From Deltaproteobacteria bacterium (GTDB lineage Bacteria > Myxococcota > Myxococcia > SLRQ01), in the NCBI GenBank assembly GCA_029210625.1, contig JARGFU010000003.1:1-64000 (forward strand): a stretch of DNA of 64,000 bases, read 5' to 3'. This document shows, in pieces, positions 33,780 to 41,860 of the stretch; positions within the stretch are counted from its first letter, which is position 1, and every line of letters starts with the position of its first letter. A model generated the notes under the pieces. It was not told the origin of the DNA. It worked only from the letters and a program-made list of their open reading frames with translations, and did no database searches. The translations under genes and the position numbers were made by a program.

Positions 33780-35228
33780 TCAGGCGTTCGCCCCTTCCCA
33801 GCGGCTGGCGAAGCGGTTGTAGACGACCAGCATCACCACCGCGACGCCGATGCCGATGGCGAAGGGCGTCCAGACCTGGCCGGGGGAGTAGAGCTCCCAG
33901 AGCTTCGTGGTCGCCTCGGCGGCGCTCCACCCCGTCTTCTCCAGCAGCATCGAGAAGGCCTCGTTGCGGGGGATCTCTCCGACCACCTGCAGCTCCTCGC
34001 CGAGGTAGCGCATCGCCAGGGTCGCCTTCTCGCCCAGGCGGCCGTAGAGGTCGCCGCCCGCGAAGGCGCCGTAGGTCCAGCCGATGGCGAAGGGGATGTT
34101 GGAGTAGCCCATGTAGAGGGCCTTCTTGTCCTCCGGCGCGATGACGCCGAGGTACTCGCTCATCTTCGGGCTCGAGAGCATCTCGCCCAGGGAGAAGAGG
34201 GCGATGCCCAGCAGGCAGAAGCTCCACAGGGGCGTGGCGCCGGCCAGCGCGACGCCGAGGCCCGCCACCAGCATCCCGACCGCGATGGAGGTCAGCCGCC
34301 GCATCAGGTTGTTCACCAGCCAGGAGATCGGCACGACGAAGATGACGATCAGGAAGGGGTTCAGGTTGATCATCCACTCCTGGGCGATCTGCGGACCCCG
34401 GGAGGTGTCGGCGGCGCGCATGAACTCGGGGAGGCTGCCGGCGATGGCGGAGCTGTCCACCCAGTCGACGATGAAGTTGGGCATCATGTCGAAGAGCTGG
34501 GTGAAGCCCGCCCAGAAGAAGGACATGATCCCGATGAAGAGCAGCAGCTTCCACTGGAAGATGTTCTTCAGGGTCAGCCAGGCGACGTCGAGCACGCTGG
34601 TCGAGGTGTCCGCCCCGGACGCCGGGCTCTCGTAGGTGAAGAGCCAGAGCAGGTTGAGGCTGACGAGCACGGCGCAGCCGTAGAAGACCATGGCCCACGA
34701 GTAGCCGTAGAGGAAGTGAGCCAGGGGCGGCCCGAGGAAGCCGCCGATGTTCACCACCATGTAGAAGAAGCCCCAGCCCACGCCGGAGTTGCGCTCGTCG
34801 AGGGTCTTCACGAAGGTGCCCTGCACCGGTGGCTTGAAGACCGCGGTGCCGGCCGCGAGCAGCATGCAGCTGAAGAAGAAGGGCCAGAACTCGCGCTGGG
34901 TCGCCATGCCCACGTAACCGACGGCCTTGAGCGCGATGGCGATGACGATCTGCTTCTTGTAGCCGTAGCGATCCGCGAAGCCGCCGGTGAAGACCGGCAG
35001 GAGGGACTGGATCAGCGCCCAGGCCATGAAGATCATGCCCTTGTCGGCCTGGGAGAAGTGGAGGCCGCCCGGCTCGTCCGCCTGCGCGATGTAGATGGGG
35101 ATGACGACCCGCACCCCGTAGTAGGCGAGCCGCTCGATCATCTCCATGATGTTCGCGACCCAGAAGGGCCAGGGCAGGGCCTTGACCTGATCGATGAAGC
35201 TCAGTCGGGCAGACTCGGCAGACTCCAA
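33780..35228 (-). CDS. POT-like MFS transporter
   Basis: A 482-residue inner-membrane carrier with about twelve helices. The opening FWVANIMEMIERLAYYGVR resembles the E-x-x-E-R start of proton-dependent oligopeptide transporters (ExxERFxYYG). GGFADRYGYKK is the MFS loop 2-3 motif, and GWGFFYMVVNIGGFLGPPLAHFL lies where POT proteins have their second signature. The start is TTG at 35228, chosen because GGAGGG lies about 9 bases upstream and longer in-frame extensions read as low-complexity Arg-rich sequence. It is divergent from the LysE-type gene. Peptide transport is plausible but not certain. Confidence 0.85.
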   Translation of the reverse strand: MESAESARLSFIDQVKALPWPFWVANIMEMIERLAYYGVRVVIPIYIAQADEPGGLHFSQADKGMIFMAWALIQSLLPVFTGGFADRYGYKKQIVIAIALKAVGYVGMATQREFWPFFFSCMLLAAGTAVFKPPVQGTFVKTLDERNSGVGWGFFYMVVNIGGFLGPPLAHFLYGYSWAMVFYGCAVLVSLNLLWLFTYESPASGADTSTSVLDVAWLTLKNIFQWKLLLFIGIMSFFWAGFTQLFDMMPNFIVDWVDSSAIAGSLPEFMRAADTSRGPQIAQEWMINLNPFLIVIFVVPISWLVNNLMRRLTSIAVGMLVAGLGVALAGATPLWSFCLLGIALFSLGEMLSSPKMSEYLGVIAPEDKKALYMGYSNIPFAIGWTYGAFAGGDLYGRLGEKATLAMRYLGEELQVVGEIPRNEAFSMLLEKTGWSAAEATTKLWELYSPGQVWTPFAIGIGVAVVMLVVYNRFASRWEGANA

Positions 35229-35383
35229 GGCGGCATCCCTCCGTAGGTTGGTGTCCGGCTGCCTATCTCGCGTGGGCCTCCAGGTCGAGAGGCGTGGCGA
35301 CGCGAGAGCGCGGACCCCGTCGCCCGCGGTCCGGGCTAGGATGGTGGCCCCGCGAGGCAAGACGCGTCGCCGAGCTCGACCCC

Positions 35384-36004
35384 ATGACCCTCACCACCTG
35401 GCTCACGGTCGTGACGATCTGCGTGCTGGGGGCCATGTCCCCCGGCCCCTCGCTGGCGCTCGTGCTCAAGCAGACCCTCGGCGGCGGGCGGCGAAACGGT
35501 GTGATCACCGCCCTGGCCCATGGCCTCGGGGTCGGGCTCTACGCCCTGCTGAGCCTCCTGGGGCTGGCCGCCCTGATCACCGCCTCCCCGGTGGCCTTCG
35601 CGCTCTTGCAGGGGGGCGGCGCGGCCTACCTGGCCTGGCTGGGGGTGAAGGGGCTGCGGGCCCGGGTGGCCCCGGGGGAGGCGCTGCCCGACGCGCCGAC
35701 CACCCGGAGCGCGGCGCGGGACGGCTTCCTGATCGCCTTCCTCAACCCGAAGGTCGCGGTCTTCTTCCTGGCCCTCTTCAGCCAGGTCGTGGGCGCCGAG
35801 ACCACCGGGCTGGCCCGCCTCGGCTACGCGGCGACGGCGCTCGTCATCGACACCTCCTGGTATCTGATCGTCGCCTGGCTCTTCTCCGACCCCCGCTGGT
35901 TGGAGGTCCTGCGCCGCCGGGCCGTCTGGGTCGAGCGCGTCTTCGGCGTGGTGCTGCTCGCCCTGGCCGCCCGGCTGGTGGCGGGGATCCTCGGCGCCCC
36001 CTGA
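35384..36004 (+). CDS. LysE/RhtB family exporter
   Basis: A 206-residue membrane protein with about six helices. The N-terminal helix contains CVLGAMSPGPSLALVLKQTL, the family P-G-P motif, and GVITALAHGLGVGLYALLSLLGL follows. FLIAFLNPKVAVFFLALFSQVV is the conserved internal NPK segment. Members export amino acids such as lysine, homoserine or threonine; the substrate here is unknown. ATG 35384 fits the family N-terminus, although the ribosome site is weak. A TAGGAT box lies about 42 bases upstream. Confidence 0.92.
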   Translation: MTLTTWLTVVTICVLGAMSPGPSLALVLKQTLGGGRRNGVITALAHGLGVGLYALLSLLGLAALITASPVAFALLQGGGAAYLAWLGVKGLRARVAPGEALPDAPTTRSAARDGFLIAFLNPKVAVFFLALFSQVVGAETTGLARLGYAATALVIDTSWYLIVAWLFSDPRWLEVLRRRAVWVERVFGVVLLALAARLVAGILGAP

Positions 36005-36061
36005 AGGGCGCGGGCCACTGGCGCGGGCGGTGGGGTTCGGGATACCTCCTCTAGGAGAGGT

Positions 36062-38329
36062 ATGAACCGCTCGACCGCAGCCCTGGCCGCCCTCCTGGTG
36101 GCGGCGTCGCTCCTGACGCCGGCGGCCTCGGGCGCGCTGCCGCCGGCTTGCGGTCCCGAGGATGTCTGCCTGGAGGCCGCGCGCATCCGCTGGGATCGCG
36201 GATCGGACACCGGCCTGGCCGAGGGCGAGGTGCACCTGCGGGCCCGCGGCCTCGACCTGAAGACGCCGCGGCTCTACTTCGACCTCGAGCTCGGGCTCCT
36301 GGCGGCGAGCCTCGGGGCTCACCTCTCGGCGCCCTGGGGCGAGCTGGAGGCGCGCACCCTGCGGGTCTCCCTGCGGGGCGACAACCTGGAGGCCTCCGAC
36401 GCCCACCTCAACCACCAGATCTCCAGCGGCCGGACCCTGCGCCTGGACGCGGCCTACATCCGGCGGATCCCCGGGGGCGTGGTGCTGGCCCGCCGCCTGG
36501 AGGTCACCGCCTGCGGCTGCCAGGAGGGCGTGCCCGCCTGGAGCCTCTCGGCCGCCCGGGCCCGCATCGATCTCGATCGCGGCGCCTTCCTTCTTTCTCC
36601 GGTGATGAAGCTCGCCGGCGTGCCGGTGCTCTGGCTGCCCGCCTTCTACCTGCCCCTGGGCTCACGGCGCAGCGGCCTGCTCATCCCCAAGCTCGGCTAT
36701 TCCGGCCGGGGGGGCTACCGCATCACCCAGCCCCTCTACCTGGCCCTCGGCCGCTCCTGGGATCTCACCCTCGAGGGGGTCTACCGCTTCGGGCGCGCTC
36801 CGGAGCAGGTGCTCGGCCGCCGCGGGGAGCGGGTGCGGCCCGGCCCCGCCGGCCCCGCCCTCGGGGTCGAGCTGCGCTACGCGCCGCGCCGCCACACCTC
36901 TGGCCACCTGCGGGTCGACTACCTCCACGACCTGATGACCACCGGGACGGTGGGGCAGGGCGAGGGCATCCGGGGTCAGCGCTGGCGCCTGGGCTGGCGA
37001 CACGACACCCACTTCGGGGACGCGGCGCGGGCGGCCCGCGCGGGCTTCGCCGCCAACGTCCAGCTCGCGAGCGACGCGGCCCTGATCTCCGATCTGGGGC
37101 TGCGCCTCGAGGAGCGGCAGGTGGGCTACCTGCGCTCCAGCGCCCGCGTCTACCACCTCCTGGGCCGCGAGGACGTCGCCAGCTCGCTGGAGGTGGGGGC
37201 GCGCTACCTCCAGGACCTCTCCTCGCCCCTCTTCGGCACCGACGCGACCGCCCTGGCCCGACCCCTCTTCGGCAGCGCCGAGGGTGGGGTGCCCGGCACC
37301 CTCCAGGCCCTGCCGGAGGTGCACTGGGTCCACCTGCCCCGGCCCCTCCTCCTCGGCGTGCTGGGGGGCGCCTCGCTCAACAGCTACACCTGGTTGCGGC
37401 CCACCGGCCTCTCCGAGGCCCCGGAGGTCGAGGCCTTCTCTCCCCACCTGCACCTCCACGGCCGGGCCCGGGCCGAGCGGGCCTTCCACCTCGGGCAGGT
37501 CCTCACCGGCGGCGTGGCCACCGAGCTGCACACCGACCTCTGGCAGCCCTGGAGCGGGGAGGCCCCGGCCCTGCGCGCCTGGCCGCTCCTGCGGGCCGAG
37601 GTGCAGAGCGCCCTCGAGGTGCGCGAGCCGACGCTGCGCCACCGCATCGTGCCCTCGCTCGAGGCCCTCTGGGCTCCGCCGGCGCTCCAGCAGGGTGAGG
37701 GCTCGGCCATCGACGCCTGGAGCATGGCGCTGCACGACGAGGGGGTCGCCCAGGCGGTCGCCGCGCTCTCCAGCCGCTTCACGAGCCGCGGCACCCGGGT
37801 CGAGCTCTCCGGCCGGCAGGGCTGGGACTTCCGGGCCGGGGCCCCTTCCGAGGCCGACGCCCGCCTGCGCCTGCAGCGCGGCCCCCTGCGGATGCTGGCC
37901 CGGGCGGCCTACGCCTGGCCCCGCCGCGAGCTCTCCTTCGCCCAGGCGAGCCTCTCGGCGCGGGGCCCCTTCGCGAGCCGCCTGGGCCTCTCCTACGTGC
38001 GCCTCGAGCCCTGGGCGAGCGCCTGGCTGAGGGCGGGCCTCTCCGAGCTCTTCGACGGCGGCGCCACCGGGCCGGGCATCCTGCCCCAGCGGATCGACGA
38101 GCTCTCCCTCTCCCTCGGCTTCAGCGTCTTCCCGGGGCTGCAGACCTCCTACGCGCTGCGCCTCGACCTGGGGGAGCGCGAGACGGCCCGCCTGCCCCAG
38201 CACGTGGTGGGGCTGACCTACGAGGCGCCCTGCAAGTGCCTCTCCCTGCGGGGGATCGCGGTCTGGCTCCCCGGCCAGTCGGCGCCCGAGATCCGGCTGG
38301 CGCTGGATCTCGCCGGACTCGGCGGGTAG
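36062..38329 (+). CDS. lptD: LPS-assembly outer-membrane protein LptD
   Basis: A 755-residue outer-membrane protein. A Sec signal (residues 1-25, LAALLVAASLLTPAASG) is followed by an OstA/LptA-like beta-jellyroll (~30-150; GEVHLRARGLDLKTPRLYFD). A large C-terminal barrel begins near VLWLPAFYLPLGSRRSGLLIPKLGYSGRGGYRITQPLYL (the LptD family junction, given in part). Cys pairs occur near the N-terminus (ACGPEDVC), mid-domain (ACGC) and near the C-terminus (APCKC), reminiscent of the disulfides that join the domains in E. coli LptD. It inserts lipopolysaccharide into the outer leaflet. AGGAG precedes ATG 36062. Confidence 0.92.
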   Translation: MNRSTAALAALLVAASLLTPAASGALPPACGPEDVCLEAARIRWDRGSDTGLAEGEVHLRARGLDLKTPRLYFDLELGLLAASLGAHLSAPWGELEARTLRVSLRGDNLEASDAHLNHQISSGRTLRLDAAYIRRIPGGVVLARRLEVTACGCQEGVPAWSLSAARARIDLDRGAFLLSPVMKLAGVPVLWLPAFYLPLGSRRSGLLIPKLGYSGRGGYRITQPLYLALGRSWDLTLEGVYRFGRAPEQVLGRRGERVRPGPAGPALGVELRYAPRRHTSGHLRVDYLHDLMTTGTVGQGEGIRGQRWRLGWRHDTHFGDAARAARAGFAANVQLASDAALISDLGLRLEERQVGYLRSSARVYHLLGREDVASSLEVGARYLQDLSSPLFGTDATALARPLFGSAEGGVPGTLQALPEVHWVHLPRPLLLGVLGGASLNSYTWLRPTGLSEAPEVEAFSPHLHLHGRARAERAFHLGQVLTGGVATELHTDLWQPWSGEAPALRAWPLLRAEVQSALEVREPTLRHRIVPSLEALWAPPALQQGEGSAIDAWSMALHDEGVAQAVAALSSRFTSRGTRVELSGRQGWDFRAGAPSEADARLRLQRGPLRMLARAAYAWPRRELSFAQASLSARGPFASRLGLSYVRLEPWASAWLRAGLSELFDGGATGPGILPQRIDELSLSLGFSVFPGLQTSYALRLDLGERETARLPQHVVGLTYEAPCKCLSLRGIAVWLPGQSAPEIRLALDLAGLGG

Positions 38330-38380
38330 ATTTCCGGCTCACTCGACCCCCTCTTCGGGGGCCAGCGAAAGGGAGCACGC

Positions 38381-38656
38381 GTGTCGGACATCAAGGTCAA
38401 GCGCAACCACACGATGGGTCAGGCCGAGGCGCGGCGCGCCGCCGAGGAGATCGCCGAGAACCTGAAGGACCGCCTTCAGGTGGGCTACCACTGGGACGGC
38501 GAGCACCTGCGCTTCAAGCGCACCGGCGCCGAGGGCTACCTCTGGGTGACCGAGGAGGCCATCGAGATCAGCATCAAGCTGGGCCTCATGTTCCGGCCGA
38601 TGAAGGGCGTCATCGAGGGGAAGATCGTCGAGTTCCTCGACAAGAAGCTCGGGTGA
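38381..38656 (+). CDS. Polyhydroxyalkanoic acid system family protein (PHA_gran_rgn)
   Basis: A 91-residue protein. SDIKVKRNHTMGQAEARRAAEEIAENL, followed by GYHWDGEHLRFKRTGAEGYLWV and MKGVIEGKIVEFLDKKL, fits the small PHA-system family found near PHA genes in proteobacteria. Its exact role is unknown; association with granules is assumed. GTG at 38381 is preceded by AAAGGGAG. It is separated from lptD by a small hairpin and is about 7.5 kb from the main PHA locus. Confidence 0.85.
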   Translation: MSDIKVKRNHTMGQAEARRAAEEIAENLKDRLQVGYHWDGEHLRFKRTGAEGYLWVTEEAIEISIKLGLMFRPMKGVIEGKIVEFLDKKLG

Positions 38657-38659
38657 AGG

Positions 38660-38684
38660 GACCTCCCTGCTCCGGCGGGAGGTC
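38660..38684 (+). terminator. Hairpin after PHA-system gene
   Basis: GACCTCCC and GGGAGGTC form a perfect 8-bp stem around a 9-base loop, 4 bases after the stop. TTCGG follows, so the uridine run is weak. Confidence 0.5.
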
Positions 38685-38728
38685 TTCGGTAGAGAGGATG
38701 ACCGTACCCACGCGAGCTGCGAGGCCGT

Positions 38729-38868
38729 AGCTATCTGCTGTCAGCTATCAGCTCAGGCGGTATGGGTCCGCGTGGACCGATCGGGTGTGCTGACACGCGC
38801 GGATGCCCGGAGAGCGTCGCCCGGGCACGGCCAGACTGAGAGCTGACAGCTGAAAGCTGATAGCCGCC
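38729..38868. repeat. MITE- or REP-like palindromic element
   Basis: The left arm at 38731-38760 (CTATCTGCTGTCAGCTATCA, then GCTCAGGCGG) matches the reverse complement of 38835-38868 with a few mismatches and one 2-base gap. Both arms carry repeated TCAGCT units and GGCGG at the inner or outer edge. Inside are two further inverted repeats (CGCGTG/CACGCG and TGCCCGG/CCGGGCA). No coding capacity is seen. Similar AGCTGATAGCTGA-type arms are, from memory, widespread in bacterial intergenic regions. Confidence 0.65.
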
Positions 38869-38875
38869 TGTCGGA

Positions 38876-39379
38876 TCAGCCCGCCTGCTCGGAGAAGTAC
38901 TTCGACTCCGCGGTCGAGAGCTCCGCGTAGGTCTTCTCGAGCTGCCCGACGATCACCTTCTCGGCGACCTTGCCGGCGAGGGGGATCTTGATCTCGATCC
39001 GGCCCTCGACGACCCGCCGGGTCTGGTCACCGGCGGCGACGTAGAAGAGCTCGCCCGCGCAGTCGATCTTGTTGCTCATCACCTGGGTGAGCACCCGCCA
39101 GTGGATCGTCTCGCCCTTCGGATCCCAGCGGCTCTCCTCGTCCCACTCGAAGACCTCGGGCTTGAGGACCTTGGTCGCGCCGGGCGGCAGGTCGCGCACC
39201 TTCACGTGGAAGCGCTGCAGCACCTCCCCGCCCTCCTTGTGCTCGACCGACACGCGCGAGCGGTCGGCGGAGGAGAGGGCGACGTTGCAGCGGTCGTGGA
39301 GCTCGTCGTCGAAGAGGTGGGCCAGGACGACCTCGCGCTTGACGGGCCAGGTGTGCTCGATCCGGAACTTGGTTGCCAT
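38876..39379 (-). CDS. DUF2505-like protein
   Basis: A 167-residue protein. KFRIEHTWPVKREVVLAHLFDDELHDRC, then RVVEGRIEIKIPLAGKVAEKVIVGQLEKTYAEL, are reminiscent of DUF2505, a START/SRPBCC-like domain family. A hydrophobic ligand or lipid-binding role is possible but unknown. There is no signal peptide. ATG 39379 lies only 34 bases from the ATG of the divergent hydrolase; TATACC/GGTATA between them may serve both. An in-frame extension upstream is possible but overlaps the hydrolase gene and lacks a ribosome site. Confidence 0.72.
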   Translation of the reverse strand: MATKFRIEHTWPVKREVVLAHLFDDELHDRCNVALSSADRSRVSVEHKEGGEVLQRFHVKVRDLPPGATKVLKPEVFEWDEESRWDPKGETIHWRVLTQVMSNKIDCAGELFYVAAGDQTRRVVEGRIEIKIPLAGKVAEKVIVGQLEKTYAELSTAESKYFSEQAG

Positions 39380-39413
39380 GGTGGGTCTTATACCGCAGGC
39401 TGCCGGCCCGAGG

Positions 39414-40346
39414 ATGGACTCTCCCGCACCCGAGCTGCTGCACTGCGTCACCGAGGACGGCTGGACGCTCCAGCTTCGCCGCCACGCCGCGGCGGGCGAG
39501 GCCCGGGCCGCCGTGCTCTGCCTCCACGCCATGATGGTGGACGGGCGTACCTTCGAGCGCCGGGGTGAGGGGCTGGCCGCCACCCTGGGGGCCCGGGGCC
39601 TCCTGCCCCTGGTGGCGGATCTGCGGGGCCGGGGCGGGTCCGGTCCCCCGGTGGAGCGGGGCGGCCGCTGGAGCTACGAGGGCTTCGCTCACCAGGACCT
39701 GCCGGCGCTCTTCGCCGCGGCCCGGGAGGCGGCGCCCGGCCTGCCCCTCTTCGTCGTGGGCCACTCGCTGGGCGGCCACCTCGCCATCGCCGCGGTCACC
39801 CGCGATCCCTCGCTGGCCCCGGCGGGCTTCGTCCTCCTCTCGACCAACATCTGGCTGCCCTCCCTGGATCGGCACCCCCTGCGGCGCCTCGAGCGCCACG
39901 CCCAGATGGCCGTCTTCGACGCCGTGGGCGTGGCCCTGGATCACTTCCCGAGCCGGCGGCTCAAGATGGGGCCCATCGACGAGGCGGCCCCCTACGTGAA
40001 CGACCTCGCGCGCTTCTGGTGGGAGGACCGCTGGGGCAGCGCCCCGGGCGAGGACTACCTGCAGGCGGCCCGGGCCATCGAGGCGCCGGCCCTCTGCGTC
40101 TTCGGCCGCGGAGACCGCCTGATGGCCCACGAGGCCGGCGGACGGGCCTGGGCCGCCCGGATCGGGAAGGAGGGCGCCGAGGTCTGGCTGGAGGGGAGGG
40201 CGAGCGGGCTGCCCTTCGATCCCGGTCACATGGAGGTGCTCACCGACCCCCGCGCCCGCCCCCTCTGGGAGCGGCTGGCTTCCTGGATCCTTCAGCGCTG
40301 CGAGGCGCCGGGCCGCGCCCCTTCGCCGGGCCGCGCCGGGGCGTAG
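39414..40346 (+). CDS. Alpha/beta hydrolase
   Basis: A 310-residue cytosolic hydrolase. LCLHAMMVDGRTF is the oxyanion-hole region, FVVGHSLGGHLAIAA the nucleophile elbow, and CVFGRGDRLMAHEAGG the acid; the His is probably in FDPGHMEVL. It resembles monoacylglycerol-lipase-like or serine aminopeptidase S33 proteins. The substrate is unknown. The last ~35 residues are overlapped by the convergent truD gene for 107 bases. The final Pro/Arg/Gly tail looks like unselected sequence. No ribosome site is seen; a TATACC box lies about 20 bases before the ATG. Confidence 0.87.
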   Translation: MDSPAPELLHCVTEDGWTLQLRRHAAAGEARAAVLCLHAMMVDGRTFERRGEGLAATLGARGLLPLVADLRGRGGSGPPVERGGRWSYEGFAHQDLPALFAAAREAAPGLPLFVVGHSLGGHLAIAAVTRDPSLAPAGFVLLSTNIWLPSLDRHPLRRLERHAQMAVFDAVGVALDHFPSRRLKMGPIDEAAPYVNDLARFWWEDRWGSAPGEDYLQAARAIEAPALCVFGRGDRLMAHEAGGRAWAARIGKEGAEVWLEGRASGLPFDPGHMEVLTDPRARPLWERLASWILQRCEAPGRAPSPGRAGA

Positions 40347-41721
40347 GAGCCCGGGTCGCCCGCTCCTCGCGGGTCTCCTCCACGGCGATGCCCTTGAAGG
40401 CCCGCGGGCGGCGGTTGCGGCGCCGGCCCTGCGCGCGGGAGAAGCGGGAGTGGACCTCGCGGCGCAGCTCCTCGGAGAGGAAGTCGCCGTGCGCCTCGGG
40501 GAGGGGGCCGCCCCAGTCGCGGACCTCGCTGTCGGCGAACCACATCACCCGGCGGACCACGAGGGTCGCGTAGGCACCGGAGGGGAGGGTGAAGGCCAGG
40601 GAGATCTTCACCCGACCCGGGTTCAGCTCGTCCGGGCGGGGGTTCACCACCGAGAGGCGGGTGGGCTTCACCACCAGCGCCCGCGGCTCGTCCTTGAAGA
40701 CCATCCGGGCCGCCGCCGGCAGCTTCAGGTCGGAGAGCTTCAGGCGCTGCTTCTTGAGCACCTTGTTCACGGCCGCGGCGATCCGCGGATCGGTCAGCTC
40801 GGTGTCCGGTCCCAGCAGCGGCAGCTGGATCTTGCGCAGCTGGGCCAGGGAGGGCCCGGTGTCGACCTCGGCCCGCTCCTCGGGATCGGGCCGGGGGAAG
40901 CGCTGGATGCCGGCCTGGTAGCGCAGGGCGAGGAGGCGCTCGCGGGCGTAGGCCTCCTCCAGGAAGATGCGCGCGGTCTCGTTCCAGAGCAGGCTCTGGA
41001 ACTCGAAGAGCAGCAGGGTGCGCCGCCGCGTCTCCATCGCCCCGAAGGCCTTGAGGAAGTCGCGGGGGTTCTCGCGCAGGCTGCGGATGATCGGCTCGTA
41101 GGTGCGGGCGGCGGGCAGGGAGCAGCGGCGCTTCCACTCGCCCCAGTGGCGGGCCCAGAAGGCCTTCACCCGGGCGTCCTCGCTCTTGTCGAGGCGGCTG
41201 GGGCGGGCGATGAGCTGGCGCAGGGCATCCTCACTGCGCCCCTGCAGGAGGTCCCGCACCACGTAGCCCTGCCCGTGCTTCACCGAGCCGAAGCGCTGGG
41301 AGTCGAAGTAGTTGATCACCCCCGAGCGGCGGACCTCCACCACCGAGGCAGGGATGCGCTCGGCCTCGTCGAGGGTCAGGTCGCGGACGGTGACGACGAA
41401 GCGGTTGGCCCGCAGGTTGGCCGCCGAGAGGGGCTCCTTGGTCCGACCCAGGAACTTCAGCCGCAGGTTCGGCTCCTGGTGCTCGACCGCCTTGCCGTCC
41501 ACGGCGATGATCTGCTCGGTGCGGCCCTGCTTGTCCTTCAGTCCGCAGAAGGAGATGGCGTGCGGAGGAAGATCGTTCGCCTCGGCCACCCGGTGGATGG
41601 CCTCGAGGGTCGAGAGCTTCTGCTTGTCCATCAGGTAGACGTAGTGCGCGCCCCGGGCGGCCTTCTCGAAGTGGTAGGCCTCCCGGACGATGAAATCCTC
41701 GGGTCGGGTCTTGAGTCGCAT
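40240..41721 (-). CDS. truD: tRNA pseudouridine(13) synthase TruD
   Basis: A 493-residue enzyme that isomerizes U13 in tRNA. Catalytic Asp63 lies in FCGLKDKQGRT, the conserved GLKDK motif. Further landmarks are GVINYFDSQRFGSVKHG and the TRUD-domain region containing WNETARIFLEEAYARER. The segment SLPAARTYEPIIRSLRENPRDF fits the TruD insertion. It is longer than E. coli TruD (~349) because of an enlarged middle and a basic, disordered C-terminal tail (~57 residues of Arg, Pro, Gly and Ala). The tail is encoded antisense to the end of the hydrolase gene. Confidence 0.93.
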   Translation of the reverse strand: MRLKTRPEDFIVREAYHFEKAARGAHYVYLMDKQKLSTLEAIHRVAEANDLPPHAISFCGLKDKQGRTEQIIAVDGKAVEHQEPNLRLKFLGRTKEPLSAANLRANRFVVTVRDLTLDEAERIPASVVEVRRSGVINYFDSQRFGSVKHGQGYVVRDLLQGRSEDALRQLIARPSRLDKSEDARVKAFWARHWGEWKRRCSLPAARTYEPIIRSLRENPRDFLKAFGAMETRRRTLLLFEFQSLLWNETARIFLEEAYARERLLALRYQAGIQRFPRPDPEERAEVDTGPSLAQLRKIQLPLLGPDTELTDPRIAAAVNKVLKKQRLKLSDLKLPAAARMVFKDEPRALVVKPTRLSVVNPRPDELNPGRVKISLAFTLPSGAYATLVVRRVMWFADSEVRDWGGPLPEAHGDFLSEELRREVHSRFSRAQGRRRNRRPRAFKGIAVEETREERATRAPTPRRGPAKGRGPAPRSAEGSRKPAAPRGGGRGGR

Positions 41722-41860
41722 GGGCGAGGCACCCTACCACGCCGCCTCCGGGACGTCGGTCCCGCCGGAGGGCGATTTTGGGCGGCAGAGTCGCCTTGAG
41801 GGGGGATCGGGCGCGTGGTAGCGTTCCGGGGCCGGGAACGGCGTTTTTCCAGGCTCTATC

